Part shown: positions 15,525 through 25,134 of the stretch, in pieces | Numbering within the stretch: position 1 is the first letter of the stretch | How the letters are laid out: each line of letters begins with the position of its first letter | Source of the DNA: JAXLVB01 sp046329195 | GTDB lineage: Bacteria; Bacteroidota; Bacteroidia; Cytophagales; Spirosomataceae | Length of the DNA: 64,000 nucleotides | Direction: 5' to 3' | NCBI GenBank assembly: GCA_046329195.1 | Contig: JAXLVB010000002.1 | Coordinates: 992,001-1,056,000, forward strand | Translations under genes and position numbers: made by a program | The notes under the pieces: generated by a model | Databases searched by the model: none | What the model was told of the DNA's origin: nothing | Seen by the model: the letters and a program-made list of their open reading frames with translations, nothing else

Positions 15525-16688
15525 ATGATAAAGCACTTAGTAAAACTCATCTGGAAAAAGAAAAAAAGCAATCTATTAATGATGCTTGAAATCTTTGTTT
15601 CGTTCTTGATCTTGTTCACGGTCTGGACCCTGTCCGTCTTCAATTATCAAAATTATATCCATCCATCGGGAATTGAATCAGACCAAGTTTGGGCCGTTGA
15701 CATAGAATTCAACACGGGTAGCGATAGTATCAAAAAAATTAATCGTGAGTTGATTCGCCAACAACTGAAAACCTACCCCGAAGTAGAATCTTTTTCGTTT
15801 GCCTCGGCCAATGTTCCTTATTCAAATAATACCTCCTCTACCGGACTAAAATTGAATGACAAAGAATACCAGTCCAATGTCATGAACGCTGAGGCCTCCT
15901 ACCCTACTGTTTTAGGGCTCCAACTATCGGAAGGGCGTTGGTTTAATGAAGCGGATTTAGTAGCAAAAAATTCACCCATTATCATCAATAAAACGCTCAA
16001 AGAAGCGATTTTTGGAAACGAAAATGCGGCTGGAAAAGTCATCAAAAACTATGATGGCAAAGACAACATGACCATAGTGGGCGTAGTGGAGAATTTTAAA
16101 CACCAAAACGACTTTCAGGCAATGGACAATTGCTACTGGGCGCCTCTTTTTGGCTGGGAGTCAACACTTTTATTAAAAGTAAAACCCAATACTACTGCCG
16201 ATTTTGAGGCTAAATTAAGCAAAGAAATCCTTCAACTGGGTAAAGATTGGTCGCTCGAAGTGAAACAATTACCTGAAATGAAACAGGTCAAAAATCGAGA
16301 GGTTTTGATTCCAGTGCTGATACTCTTTATCATTAGTGGCTTCTTGATACTCAATGTAGCGCTTGGGTTGTTTGGTGTATTGTTCCAAACCATTAGTCGT
16401 CGAAAACAAGAAATCGGAATTCGGCGAGCTATTGGGGCAACCCAAACGCATATTTTATGGCATTTTATTGGCGAAACGGCTGTCATTGCTACATTTGGGA
16501 TTTTGTTGGGGACATTTTTTGCCGTGCAATTCCCCTTACTCAATGTTTTTAATGTTGCTACTAATGTGTATTTGTTGGGGTTAGGTATGGCTGTTTTATC
16601 AATCTATGTTTTGGTAGTAATTTGTGCCTTTGTACCTAGCCAACAAGCCTCCAAAATTTATCCAGCCCTTGCCTTGCACGCCGAATAA
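15525..16688 (+). CDS. ABC transporter permease (FtsX/MacB family) 2
   Basis: 387 residues with the same plan as its neighbour: N-terminal helix (MMLEIFVSFLILFTVWTLSV), a shorter periplasmic domain, three C-terminal helices and a coupling loop 'TISRRKQEIGIRRAIGATQT'. Partner of the 14255 gene in a heterodimeric exporter. Its stop is 3 bp from the start of the regulator gene, so regulator and exporter are one transcription unit. Confidence 0.92.
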   Translation: MIKHLVKLIWKKKKSNLLMMLEIFVSFLILFTVWTLSVFNYQNYIHPSGIESDQVWAVDIEFNTGSDSIKKINRELIRQQLKTYPEVESFSFASANVPYSNNTSSTGLKLNDKEYQSNVMNAEASYPTVLGLQLSEGRWFNEADLVAKNSPIIINKTLKEAIFGNENAAGKVIKNYDGKDNMTIVGVVENFKHQNDFQAMDNCYWAPLFGWESTLLLKVKPNTTADFEAKLSKEILQLGKDWSLEVKQLPEMKQVKNREVLIPVLILFIISGFLILNVALGLFGVLFQTISRRKQEIGIRRAIGATQTHILWHFIGETAVIATFGILLGTFFAVQFPLLNVFNVATNVYLLGLGMAVLSIYVLVVICAFVPSQQASKIYPALALHAE

Positions 16689-16691
16689 ACC

Positions 16692-18101
16692 ATGACTCAA
16701 ACCACCACTATCTTAATTGTTGACGACGACCTAGCGGTTCGTACCTCACTCATCTTGTTGATGCGAAAAGAGGGATTTGAAACGCTGGGAGCCAGTTCGC
16801 CACAAGAAGCCATCTCGCAAGTCAAGGCACATAAAGTCTCGGCAGTGGTGTTAGATATGAATTTTTCGGTTGAAACCTCGGGGCACGAAGGACTGAACTT
16901 ATTACAACAACTAAAATCACTTCAGCCCAATCTTCCAGTCATCCTCCTGACAGGTTGGGCAACCATCGAACTTGCTGTTCGAGGTATGAAGTTGGGGGCG
17001 AGTGATTTCCTCAACAAACCTTGGCAAAACGCACATCTGACCCAATCGGTACGAACAGCGTTACTGCTTCAACAAGAAGTGTCACAACAAAAAGCCCCAA
17101 CCACCCAAAGCCCCACCAGAAGAAGCATAGATGCCGCCTATGATTTTGGTCAAATCATTGGCGAGGATTCAACCTTGCTTAAAATCCTTGAAACTATAGG
17201 GCGAGTAGCCTCTACTGATGCCTCCATCTTGATAACGGGCGAAAGTGGTACCGGCAAAGAACTCATTGCCGAGGCAATCCACCAAAACAGCCTCCGTCAA
17301 CGTAAACCCTTTGTAAAGGTTAATTTAGGTGGTATTTCCACCCAACTATTTGAATCTGAACTTTTTGGACATGTAAGGGGGGCTTTCACCGATGCTCGTT
17401 TCGACCGAATTGGGCGGTTTGAAATGGCTCACAAAGGTACTATCTTCTTAGACGAAATTGGTGACCTTGACCCATCAAGTCAGGTAAAATTACTGCGAGT
17501 GCTTCAAGACCGCACCTACGAGGTACTCGGTAGTAGCAAAACCAAACAAGTAGATGTGCGGGTGGTTTGCGCCACGAATCGCAACTTGGAAGAAATGGTC
17601 AGCAAAAACCAATTTAGGGAAGACTTACTCTATCGCATCAACCTGATTACCATTCGTTTACCTTCGTTACGAGAACGCCCTAACGACATTCCTATTTTGG
17701 TCAACTATTTTGTTAATAACCTTCGGGAAATTTATGCCCGCCCCAACCTCGAAGTGAGTAAACCAGCCCTACAATGGCTCAAACAACTATCACTTCCAGG
17801 TAATATTCGTCAGTTGAAGAATTTAGTAGAACGAACCGTGTTGGTATCGCCGAAAGACCTGCTGGATATTGCTGATTTTCAAGCAAATTTGCAGATGGCA
17901 ACGCCTAAAAGTACCACTTCTCAATTGCCCGAAGTAGGAAGTATTACCCTAGAAGAGCTTGAAATTCAGATGATTCAGCGAGCCATGGAGTTTCATCGAG
18001 GTAAAGTAGCACGAGTAGCCAAATCGTTAGGATTAACCCGCAGTGCTTTGTATCGGCGTTTTGAAAAATATAATATTCCATTCCATGAAGATACAGACTA
18101 A
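16692..18101 (+). CDS. NtrC-family sigma-54-dependent response regulator
   Basis: 469 residues. Receiver domain 1-125 with the acidic pair DDD near the start and phospho-acceptor Asp in 'AVVLDMNFSV'; AAA+ domain about 150-380 with Walker A GESGTGKE, the sigma-54 contact loop GAFTDA (standard GAFTGA, with D at position 5), Walker B 'GTIFLDEIGD' and an R-finger region; Fis-type HTH at the C-terminus ('VARVAKSLGLTRSALYRRFE'). When phosphorylated it would open sigma-54 promoters, most likely that of its own exporter operon (candidate at 10514-10529). The kinase gene overlaps its end by 17 bp. Confidence 0.95.
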   Translation: MTQTTTILIVDDDLAVRTSLILLMRKEGFETLGASSPQEAISQVKAHKVSAVVLDMNFSVETSGHEGLNLLQQLKSLQPNLPVILLTGWATIELAVRGMKLGASDFLNKPWQNAHLTQSVRTALLLQQEVSQQKAPTTQSPTRRSIDAAYDFGQIIGEDSTLLKILETIGRVASTDASILITGESGTGKELIAEAIHQNSLRQRKPFVKVNLGGISTQLFESELFGHVRGAFTDARFDRIGRFEMAHKGTIFLDEIGDLDPSSQVKLLRVLQDRTYEVLGSSKTKQVDVRVVCATNRNLEEMVSKNQFREDLLYRINLITIRLPSLRERPNDIPILVNYFVNNLREIYARPNLEVSKPALQWLKQLSLPGNIRQLKNLVERTVLVSPKDLLDIADFQANLQMATPKSTTSQLPEVGSITLEELEIQMIQRAMEFHRGKVARVAKSLGLTRSALYRRFEKYNIPFHEDTD

Positions 18102-19365
18102 GTTTATCGGTTTCATCATCCTGATTCATTTGATTACCATTGCCCTTTCGTTTGTCATTCTTCAAGAAAATAAGCTCTTATTCATTGGTTCTGAGGTTTT
18201 TATCTTGCTTTCTTTAGTCATAGCCTTCCAACTCTATCAAGAGCTGATGCAGCCACTTACGCTACTGATGTCGGGGATAGATGCCATTCGTGAGCGGGAT
18301 TTTAATGTTAAATTCTTGAAAACAGGCAAGCGGGAAGTGGACCAATTAGTAGAGGTCTATAACCAAATGATAGACCAACTTCGGCAGGAAAAAACGATTC
18401 AAGAAGAACAACATTATTTTTTAGAAAAGTTGGTTCAAACCTCCCCTACGGGTATCATTATCTTAGATTTTGACGAAAAAATTGACCAAATTAACCCCAA
18501 AGCTGCTGAAATCCTTGGGCTTGACACCAGTCAATTAACAGGTAGGTTGGTTAGCGAAATCAACCATCCTGTTTTCCGAGAAATCACCCGCATCGAGTCG
18601 GGGCAGGCGCATACCATCAACCTCAACGGCATCCAAACCTACAAGTGCCAAAAATCACACTTTATTGACCGAGGTTTTCCAAGGCATTTTATCATGCTCG
18701 AAGAACTTACCGCCGAAATCCTGGCCGCAGAGAAAAAAGCTTATGGGAAAGTAATTCGAATGATGGCGCATGAGGTGAATAATTCGATTGGTGCGGTCAA
18801 TTCAATTTTGGATACCAGTGTCCAGCTCATCGCCCAACCCGACTTGAAGGAAGTATTGCAAGTAGCTATTGAGCGCAACCAACAGTTGAATCATTTTATG
18901 CGGCGCTTTGCCGATGTGGTCCGATTGCCAGAACCTCAGCAACAAGTTATTGATTTGCATGAAATGATTCAAAACGTTGCCAAATTGATGCAATTTCAAG
19001 CAAAACAAAAACAAATCAAGCTACAATTACACTTATCTGAAGGTCCCTTTTGGGTGAGGGCTGACCCTCAGCAGTTAGAACAAGTTCTCATCAATATCAC
19101 CAAAAATGCACTAGAAGCTGTGGAACATCAATACGGCGAAATCAAATTTAGAACGACTACAGAAAACCGCCAATTTCAATTAATTGATAATGGAAAAGGT
19201 ATATTGCCAAAGCATGAAGAAGAGATTTTTAGTCCCTTTTTTACGACCAAACGAGAAGGGCAAGGCGTTGGCCTTACCTTAGTTCGGGAGATTTTGGTGA
19301 ATCATCAAGTAGGATTTTCCTTAAAAACGCTCGAAAATCAAACGGTTTTTAGTATAACATTTTAA
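18085..19365 (+). CDS. Sensor histidine kinase, NtrB/NtrY-like
   Basis: 426 residues from ATG 18085 (MKIQTKFIGFIILIHLITIA), which overlaps the regulator's end by 17 bp; the frame opens 14 codons earlier, but the membrane segment starts here. Two membrane helices (about 8-28 and 33-52), a HAMP-like linker, a PAS domain (about 120-215, 'GIIILDFDEKIDQINPKAAEIL'), H-box 'MMAHEVNNSIGAVNS' with the phospho-acceptor His, and an HATPase domain ('NITKNALEAV', 'DNGKGI', 'GVGLTLVREI'). Almost no periplasmic loop separates the helices, so it probably senses a membrane or cytoplasmic signal. Cognate kinase of the 16692 regulator. Confidence 0.93.
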   Translation: MKIQTKFIGFIILIHLITIALSFVILQENKLLFIGSEVFILLSLVIAFQLYQELMQPLTLLMSGIDAIRERDFNVKFLKTGKREVDQLVEVYNQMIDQLRQEKTIQEEQHYFLEKLVQTSPTGIIILDFDEKIDQINPKAAEILGLDTSQLTGRLVSEINHPVFREITRIESGQAHTINLNGIQTYKCQKSHFIDRGFPRHFIMLEELTAEILAAEKKAYGKVIRMMAHEVNNSIGAVNSILDTSVQLIAQPDLKEVLQVAIERNQQLNHFMRRFADVVRLPEPQQQVIDLHEMIQNVAKLMQFQAKQKQIKLQLHLSEGPFWVRADPQQLEQVLINITKNALEAVEHQYGEIKFRTTTENRQFQLIDNGKGILPKHEEEIFSPFFTTKREGQGVGLTLVREILVNHQVGFSLKTLENQTVFSITF

Positions 19366-19457
19366 GACGTTCCATTTCTAGGTTTACTAGGATTTACAGA
19401 AGTGGAACGTCTATGATTTCTTCTCCAGTGGCTTCAATATATAGAATTGAAACAGCT

Positions 19458-19916
19458 CTACTCCCGCACAAACAGAATAAAATCAGTAGAAGGCACTATA
19501 GGGATTTTTCCTTTCAAGTGGTCTGCTAGTTGCCCACGATGATAGGTAGAATGATTAAAAACATGCGTTAATATCTGATGGACAGGCGTTTCAAAAAGTT
19601 CGCCTTTCATATTGGAATAAGCGACTAGTAGAGGCAAATCTTCCTCTTTCAGGTTGTTTAAGTACTTTTCCCAAGCCAAATCAACTTGTAAAAGTAAATT
19701 CTCCGCCTCTTCAATGGGTAATGCCTGCCAAAGTGGCATTACTTCATTGCTATTCTGAAGGCGGTTGAGCCACACCGTTCGGGCCGCCAATAGATGCGAT
19801 ACCAAACTCAAAATCCGTTCATCGGGAAACTCCATTTGTTTAATTGCCGCAATCAAACGTTGATTTGCCCAACGCTCATACGCAAGTAGGTGTTGATAAT
19901 GTGTTTTCGTAGCCAT
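19458..19916 (-). CDS. DinB-family protein
   Basis: 152 residues from the ATG at 19916-19914 (MATKTHYQHLLAYERWANQR), preferred to an in-frame start 22 codons earlier that adds unrelated sequence. A four-helix bundle with the DinB metal-site histidines: one near the first helix ('LVSHLLAAR') and the pair in 'THVFNHSTYHRGQ'. DinB/YfiT-like proteins bind a divalent metal and some are thiol-dependent transferases; the substrate of this one is unknown. It lies convergent to the kinase and divergent to the S9 peptidase. Confidence 0.88.
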   Translation of the reverse strand: MATKTHYQHLLAYERWANQRLIAAIKQMEFPDERILSLVSHLLAARTVWLNRLQNSNEVMPLWQALPIEEAENLLLQVDLAWEKYLNNLKEEDLPLLVAYSNMKGELFETPVHQILTHVFNHSTYHRGQLADHLKGKIPIVPSTDFILFVRE

Positions 19917-20057
19917 TGGCTTTGTGGTGATTAATACAAGATTCTGTCTCAATTCTGCCGAAAAATAGCTATTTCTCTTCACTTGTGTTCACATTCTTTG
20001 TAGTTTCGGATTTTAGCAAGAAACTTCATTCATCTCATCGCTCAAAACCCAGTCAAT

Positions 20058-22541
20058 ATGAAAAAACTTCTACTCGTAGGATGTTTAGTTGGATTCATTT
20101 CGGCAGCTTTTGGTCAACAAAATCCCAAAGCCAATTATGCCTTGGCAGCACGATTTGCCCCCAAAAAATTAGACAAAATGGTATTTAGTACCACGGTTGA
20201 GGCACACTGGCTCAAAAAATCAGACCGCTTTTGGTACACGTACGAAACCCCCGTTGGCAAAAAATGGTATATCGTGGACCCCGTCAAACCCGAAAAAAAA
20301 CCACTTTTTGATAATGCCAAGTTAGCCGCCGAAATCACCAAGATTGTAAAAGACCCCTTCGATGCCCAGCACTTGGGGATTGATAGTTTGAAATTTATCA
20401 AAGACGAAAACTGGATTCAGTTTGAAGTAAAAAGCACCCTCGAAGTAGAGAAAAAAGACTCTACTGCCAAGAAAGGCACCCCACCTGTCAAAGAAAAAAA
20501 GACCTTTTACTTTGAGTATAATCTCACTACGGGTCAGCTCAACGAACTGGTGGATTTCAAAAAGCCCAAACGCCCTCCACGGTGGGCCTCTATCTCACCC
20601 GATAGCAATTTCGTGGTGTTTGCTCGCAATTATAATCTCTTCTGGATGGATAGAGCTAACTACGAAAAAGCACTCAAAAATGACAAAGACAGCACCATTG
20701 TCGAAACCCGCCTCACCTCAGATGGGGTAGAAAACTATGCTTACGGCGATTCGTTTAACGAAACGAATGTGGACAAAGAAAAAAATAAGAACAATCGAAA
20801 ACCTGCCTTTATCTACTGGTCGCCCGACTCCAAAAAATTTGCCATGGTGCGCTCCGACCAGCGCAAAGTAAAAGACCTCTGGGTCATCAACAGCTTGGCA
20901 GAACCACGCCCCACGCTCGAAACCTACAAGTACCACATGCCAGGTGAGAAAGAAGCACCTCAAGACGAAGTGCTACTATTTGACATGGCTACCAAAACCA
21001 AAAAAGAACTACCCACTGACCTTTTCAAAGACCAAGATATAGCCATCTGGTCGGCGCCCGTATTGGCCAGCACCCGTGATGATGACTATCGCCCTTTGGT
21101 ATGGCATGGTACAGCTGATAAATTTTACCTAACTCGCACCAGTCGTGACCTCAAGCGAATTGATGTGCTTTTGGCCGATGCCAAAACGGGCACAGTAAAA
21201 CCTATCATTGAAGAGCGAATGAATACCTATGTAGAAGTACGGAGAGTAGGCTTAGTTGATGGTGGCAAAGAATTGGTTCATTGGAGCGAACGAGACGGTT
21301 GGGGACATTTTTACTTGTATGACGAGGCGGGGAAACTCAAAACACAACTTACTTCAGGTACCTTCCATTGTGAAGACATCGTTGGGATTGATTCTAAAAA
21401 AAGAGTCCTTTATTTTACAGCCAACGGCCGTGAGCCCAACGAAGACCCTTATTATTTACATTTATACAGTGTCAACTTAGATGGCACCATGCTCAAACTC
21501 CTCAATCCAGGCGAATTTGACCATGCCGTAAACATGAACGACAATCAGAAATTTTTTGTCAATAATTTCTCACGAGTCAACACCACACCCAAATCTGTAC
21601 TTTATGCCTCCGATGGCCGGAAACTACTCGATTTAGAGACTGCTGATTTGAGTTCGTTGTTAGCAGCAGGCTATAAATTCCCACAGCCTTTCAAAGTAAA
21701 AGCCGATGATGGCATCACCGATTTGTATGGCGTTATGTACAAACCGTTTGATTTTGACTCTACCCGTAAATACCCGCTGATAGAGTATGTTTACCCAGGT
21801 CCTCAAACCGAGGCTGTAAACAAAGCCTGGGGAAGAGGGATGGACCGAATTGACCGTTTGGCCCAATTAGGGTTCATCGTCATTACAGTTGGAAATCGTG
21901 GTGGGCATCCAAGCCGCAGCAAGTGGTACCACAACTATGGTTATGGAAATCTGCGAGACTACGGTTTGGCTGACAAAAAAGCAGCAGCAGAGCAATTAGG
22001 CGACCGTTACTCCTACATTGATGCTACTAAAGTTGGTATTCATGGACATTCGGGTGGAGGCTTTATGAGTACCGCTGCGATGTTGGTCTATCCTGATATT
22101 TTCAAAGTGGCGGTTTCGTCAGCCGGAAACCATGATAACGCCATCTATAACAGTTGGTGGAGCGAAAAACACCACGGAGTCAAAGAAAATATTTCTGACA
22201 AAGGCGATACCACCTTTGCTTACACTATTGAGAAAAATCCCGAACTTGCCCGAAACCTCAAAGGTCGCTTACTGCTTTTCCACGGCGAAATAGACAACAA
22301 CGTACACCCTGCCAATTCGATTCGAGTGGTGAATGCCCTTATTAAAGCCAACAAACGCTTTGATATGATGATTTTGCCTACCCAACGACATGGCTTTGGA
22401 GACATGACCGAGTATTTTTTCTGGCGAATGTCAGACTACTTCAGCAAATATTTGCTGGGTGATACTTCTGAACGAGCCGTGGATATCGAAGAAATTAATC
22501 GAGAAGTTGAGCAAGTGGGAAACAAAGGACGTAGAAACTAA
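20058..22541 (+). CDS. S9-family prolyl peptidase (dipeptidyl peptidase IV-like), exported
   Basis: 827 residues. Signal peptide MKKLLLVGCLVGFISAAFGQ, a DPP IV-type eight-bladed beta-propeller (about 100-560) and a C-terminal alpha/beta-hydrolase domain. The nucleophile is the Ser in 'GIHGHSGGGFMS' (G-x-S-x-G-G), the Asp is in 'LFHGEIDNNVHP' and the His in 'PTQRHGFGD', so the triad is complete. It would release dipeptides from peptide N-termini in the periplasm. The DsrE-like gene starts 11 bp downstream, probably in the same transcript. Confidence 0.93.
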   Translation: MKKLLLVGCLVGFISAAFGQQNPKANYALAARFAPKKLDKMVFSTTVEAHWLKKSDRFWYTYETPVGKKWYIVDPVKPEKKPLFDNAKLAAEITKIVKDPFDAQHLGIDSLKFIKDENWIQFEVKSTLEVEKKDSTAKKGTPPVKEKKTFYFEYNLTTGQLNELVDFKKPKRPPRWASISPDSNFVVFARNYNLFWMDRANYEKALKNDKDSTIVETRLTSDGVENYAYGDSFNETNVDKEKNKNNRKPAFIYWSPDSKKFAMVRSDQRKVKDLWVINSLAEPRPTLETYKYHMPGEKEAPQDEVLLFDMATKTKKELPTDLFKDQDIAIWSAPVLASTRDDDYRPLVWHGTADKFYLTRTSRDLKRIDVLLADAKTGTVKPIIEERMNTYVEVRRVGLVDGGKELVHWSERDGWGHFYLYDEAGKLKTQLTSGTFHCEDIVGIDSKKRVLYFTANGREPNEDPYYLHLYSVNLDGTMLKLLNPGEFDHAVNMNDNQKFFVNNFSRVNTTPKSVLYASDGRKLLDLETADLSSLLAAGYKFPQPFKVKADDGITDLYGVMYKPFDFDSTRKYPLIEYVYPGPQTEAVNKAWGRGMDRIDRLAQLGFIVITVGNRGGHPSRSKWYHNYGYGNLRDYGLADKKAAAEQLGDRYSYIDATKVGIHGHSGGGFMSTAAMLVYPDIFKVAVSSAGNHDNAIYNSWWSEKHHGVKENISDKGDTTFAYTIEKNPELARNLKGRLLLFHGEIDNNVHPANSIRVVNALIKANKRFDMMILPTQRHGFGDMTEYFFWRMSDYFSKYLLGDTSERAVDIEEINREVEQVGNKGRRN

Positions 22542-22552
22542 ACAAAACCACC

Positions 22553-23086
22553 ATGAGAGCCTTATTAACCATTGTATGCATTGGCTGGCTAGCAACTGCC
22601 ACTTTTGGACAAGCCAAGCAATATCCCTATTTAAAAAATGGAGGAGGAATTTTTGAGGTACCGGAAGCCGTCAACATAGCCGATGCAAAACTAAGCTACA
22701 AAGTCTTGGGTGAAGTGATTAAAGCAGCCGATAAGCCTGACTCGCTGAATCCTTCGCTGGACAAACTGGCTCGCCTACTCAATGTCCATATTGCAGCTGG
22801 AGTTCCCGCCAAGAATCTTGACATGGTAGTAGTGATTCATTTTGTAGGCACGCCTATCATTTTGTCAGACGAAGCTCACCAAAAGAAGTTTGGTATGCCT
22901 AATCCCAATACCAAATTAATCAACGAAATGGCAGCAAAAGGAGTAAAATTCTATGTATGTGGACAATCGCTACGAGCAAGAAACTTAGTCAATGAAGCCC
23001 GAAACCCGAACATTAAAGTAGTTCATGCGGCTTTATTAGCATTAACTACCTTTCAGTTGAAAGGTTATGCTCTCATTTCTCCATAA
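22553..23086 (+). CDS. Exported DsrE/DsrF-like protein
   Basis: 177 residues with a signal peptide (RALLTIVCIGWLATATFGQA), then a DsrE-like fold: 'LDMVVVIHFVGTPIIL' is the central strand and 'GVKFYVCGQSLRARNL' carries the family's single conserved Cys. Cytoplasmic DsrE proteins relay sulfur; exported ones in Bacteroidota have no proven role. It begins 11 bp after the S9 peptidase and is followed by a strong hairpin. Confidence 0.85.
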   Translation: MRALLTIVCIGWLATATFGQAKQYPYLKNGGGIFEVPEAVNIADAKLSYKVLGEVIKAADKPDSLNPSLDKLARLLNVHIAAGVPAKNLDMVVVIHFVGTPIILSDEAHQKKFGMPNPNTKLINEMAAKGVKFYVCGQSLRARNLVNEARNPNIKVVHAALLALTTFQLKGYALISP

Positions 23087-23112
23087 ATTGGCTTGATTTC
23101 TTCTCACGTTGA

Positions 23113-23161
23113 GACAAACGAAACAGCCATGTAGTGTTGCTACATGGCTGTTTCGTTTGTC
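23113..23161. terminator. Bidirectional hairpin between convergent genes
   Basis: A perfect 22-bp stem with loop TGTTG; the core reads AACAGCCATGTAG/CTACATGGCTGTT. It is placed between the DsrE-like gene (+) and the RidA-like gene (-). There is no long T run on either side, but stem length and position favour termination. Confidence 0.75.
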
Positions 23162-23200
23162 ATATCCTATTCATATCAGATATTAGAAATCAAAACCGGT

Positions 23201-23716
23201 TTATTCGACTTCCACAATTAACTCAATTTCAACGGCAATATTGTTAGGTAGCGATGCCATCCCTACTGCAGAACGAGCATGTCTTCCTTTTTCTCCAAAT
23301 ACTTCCACCATCAAATCAGAAAAACCATTTATTACCTTTGGATGCTCAGTAAACGAATCCGTGCAATTTACCATACCGAGCACTTTAACAATGCGTTTCA
23401 CTTTATTCAGGTCACCCAATTCATTTTTTAAAACCGCCAGTTATGTTAATCCTACAAAGCGAGCTGCTTTTTGCCCTTCTTCTACTGTCAAATCTTTTCC
23501 AACCTTGCCTGTTATGGTAATACCATTGGTATCAGTGGGGCCTTTACCGGAAAGATACAGGACATTTCCAACCCTTACACAATGTACATAAGTTGCCACT
23601 GGAGACTTTACTATGGGTAGCGTCAGGTTTAATGCTTTTAGTTTTTCCTCTGGAGTCTGAGCATTGACCACCAGAAAAAACAACATACAGTTGGTAAAAC
23701 AAAAGATTTTTTTCAT
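23201..23716 (-). pseudogene. Exported RidA-family protein interrupted by one stop codon
   Basis: A single frame of 171 codons reads a signal peptide (MKKIFCFTNCMLFFLVVNAQ), then RidA sequence: 'TYVHCVRVGNVLYLSGKGP', 'GKVGKDLTVEEGQKAARFVG', and after one TAA (23443-23441) 'LAVLKNELGDLNKVKRIVKV', 'FGEKGRHARSAVGMASLP', 'AVEIELIVEVE'. The frame is otherwise intact, with no other lesion, so the break is recent or a sequencing error. RidA proteins deaminate reactive imine/enamine intermediates; the arginine of the 'RHARSAVGMASLP' segment is the usual catalytic Arg. The interruption separates that segment from the N-terminus. Confidence 0.85.
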
Positions 23717-23789
23717 TTCAATCAGGTAATTTTATGTATGGCAAACTCAGCATCCAAAACAACAACAAGTGTAAACCTTTACAATACAA

Positions 23790-24809
23790 CTAAATCCGCA
23801 CGGAAGATGTTCTTATTTTGAGAACTGGACTAAAAATCTCCACTCGATTAGATTCAAGAGAATCACGTTGAAGTTGTTCAATAAACAGCCTTGCTGCCGT
23901 TTTTCCCATCTCAAAAGCAGGCTGAGACACGCTGCTTACTGAGGGTGTTAATAACGACATAATGGGTTCATCATTAAAGCCAACTAAGCCAACCTCCTGC
24001 GGCATGGATAAACCCAAATCCTTAATAGCCTGAAAAGCACCTATTGCTAAACGATCACTTACAGCAAAAAATGCGTCTGGTCTTTCACCTTGGCATGTGA
24101 GCAATTCTTTTACGATTTGATAAGCAAAGTTTCGGTCAAAATCTCCATGAATATTAATGGCATCATCTACCGTTAATCCAAAATGAGTTATCGCATCGAG
24201 GTAACCTTGTTCTCGAGTATTGCTAATAGACAGATTAGTGCGTCCACCCAAATAGGCAATTCGCCGAAAACCTTGCTCCAACAAATGCGAAACCGCTTGA
24301 AACGCCCCAGCATGATTATCAAGTAGTACTTTAGTTGTTTCAATATCAGCGCAATCTCTATCAAAAAAAACAAGCGGAATTTCTTTTTTAACTATGCGTT
24401 TAAAGTGATCTGTGTTTTGTGTATCGCTCGAAAGCGAAACAATAAAACCATCAACATGGCTTTGTAATAATCGTTGGACATTAGCTACTTCTCGTCCATA
24501 CGACTCGTTGGACTGGCAAACCACAACCGTATAACCTGCCTCAAGGGCAGCTTCATCCATTCCTTTTACTGCCGTAGAAAAAAAGTAGTCCATATTGGGT
24601 ACTACCACTCCAATCAAGTTAGATTGCCTTTTTAATAAACTAGTAGCCAACATATTAGGCTCATAATCTACTTCTTTTGACAATCTTAATACAGCTTCTC
24701 TGGTTTCATTATTTACTTCAGGCATCCCTCTTAATGCTCTCGAAACTGTTGAAATAGAGATACCTAATTGCTGAGCAATATCTTTTAAGGTGGGTGGCTT
24801 ACTTTTCAT
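23790..24809 (-). CDS. LacI-family transcriptional regulator of the alginate locus
   Basis: 339 residues from the ATG at 24809-24807 (MKSKPPTLKDIAQQLGISIS); an in-frame start 22 codons earlier adds a non-conserved tail. HTH and hinge helix occupy residues 7-60 ('TLKDIAQQLGISISTVSRAL', 'YEPNMLATSL'), and a periplasmic-binding-protein-like effector domain follows ('LIGVVVPNMDYFF', 'DGFIVSLSSDT', 'DAFFAVSDRLAIGAFQA', 'VGLVGFNDEP'). It is divergent from the alginate operon, with a LacI-type palindrome between them, so it probably represses or activates that operon in response to an alginate breakdown product such as KDG or DEH. The effector is inferred. Confidence 0.92.
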   Translation of the reverse strand: MKSKPPTLKDIAQQLGISISTVSRALRGMPEVNNETREAVLRLSKEVDYEPNMLATSLLKRQSNLIGVVVPNMDYFFSTAVKGMDEAALEAGYTVVVCQSNESYGREVANVQRLLQSHVDGFIVSLSSDTQNTDHFKRIVKKEIPLVFFDRDCADIETTKVLLDNHAGAFQAVSHLLEQGFRRIAYLGGRTNLSISNTREQGYLDAITHFGLTVDDAINIHGDFDRNFAYQIVKELLTCQGERPDAFFAVSDRLAIGAFQAIKDLGLSMPQEVGLVGFNDEPIMSLLTPSVSSVSQPAFEMGKTAARLFIEQLQRDSLESNRVEIFSPVLKIRTSSVRI

Positions 24810-24946
24810 ATTTTTGTATTTAACCAAGAAACACCAAACATACTTCTTAAATTTTCTAAATATTGAAATAATCAAAAATAATTACTAAAAGAAGCTCTTT
24901 GATTCAAAAATATGAAATTTATTTTAATTTTTTTATAGTGCAAAAT

Positions 24947-24975
24947 TTTCCGCAAACCTTTGCGGAAAGGTTTGC
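24947..24975. promoter_or_regulatory. Probable LacI-family operator, overlapping palindromes
   Basis: Arms TTTCCGCAAA (24947-24956) and TTTGCGGAAA (24959-24968) flank CC; a second palindrome with arms GCAAACCTTT and AAAGGTTTGC (24952-24961, 24966-24975) overlaps it. The GCAAA..TTTGC core fits LacI-family operators. It lies between the divergent regulator and the PL6 gene. The rest of 24810-25134 is AT-rich with no gene. Confidence 0.7.
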
Positions 24976-25134
24976 ATAAAAAAAACAATAATTTTTATTA
25001 TTTTTTTACTTTTCAATCTTTTGAAGGTATAGAATCCCATTATAACTTAGAGAAATCGAAATGATAATTATAGATCAAAAAGGACAGTTATTTTTTGTAC
25101 TTTTCAAATACAAACCACATTCAAACCATAAAGT

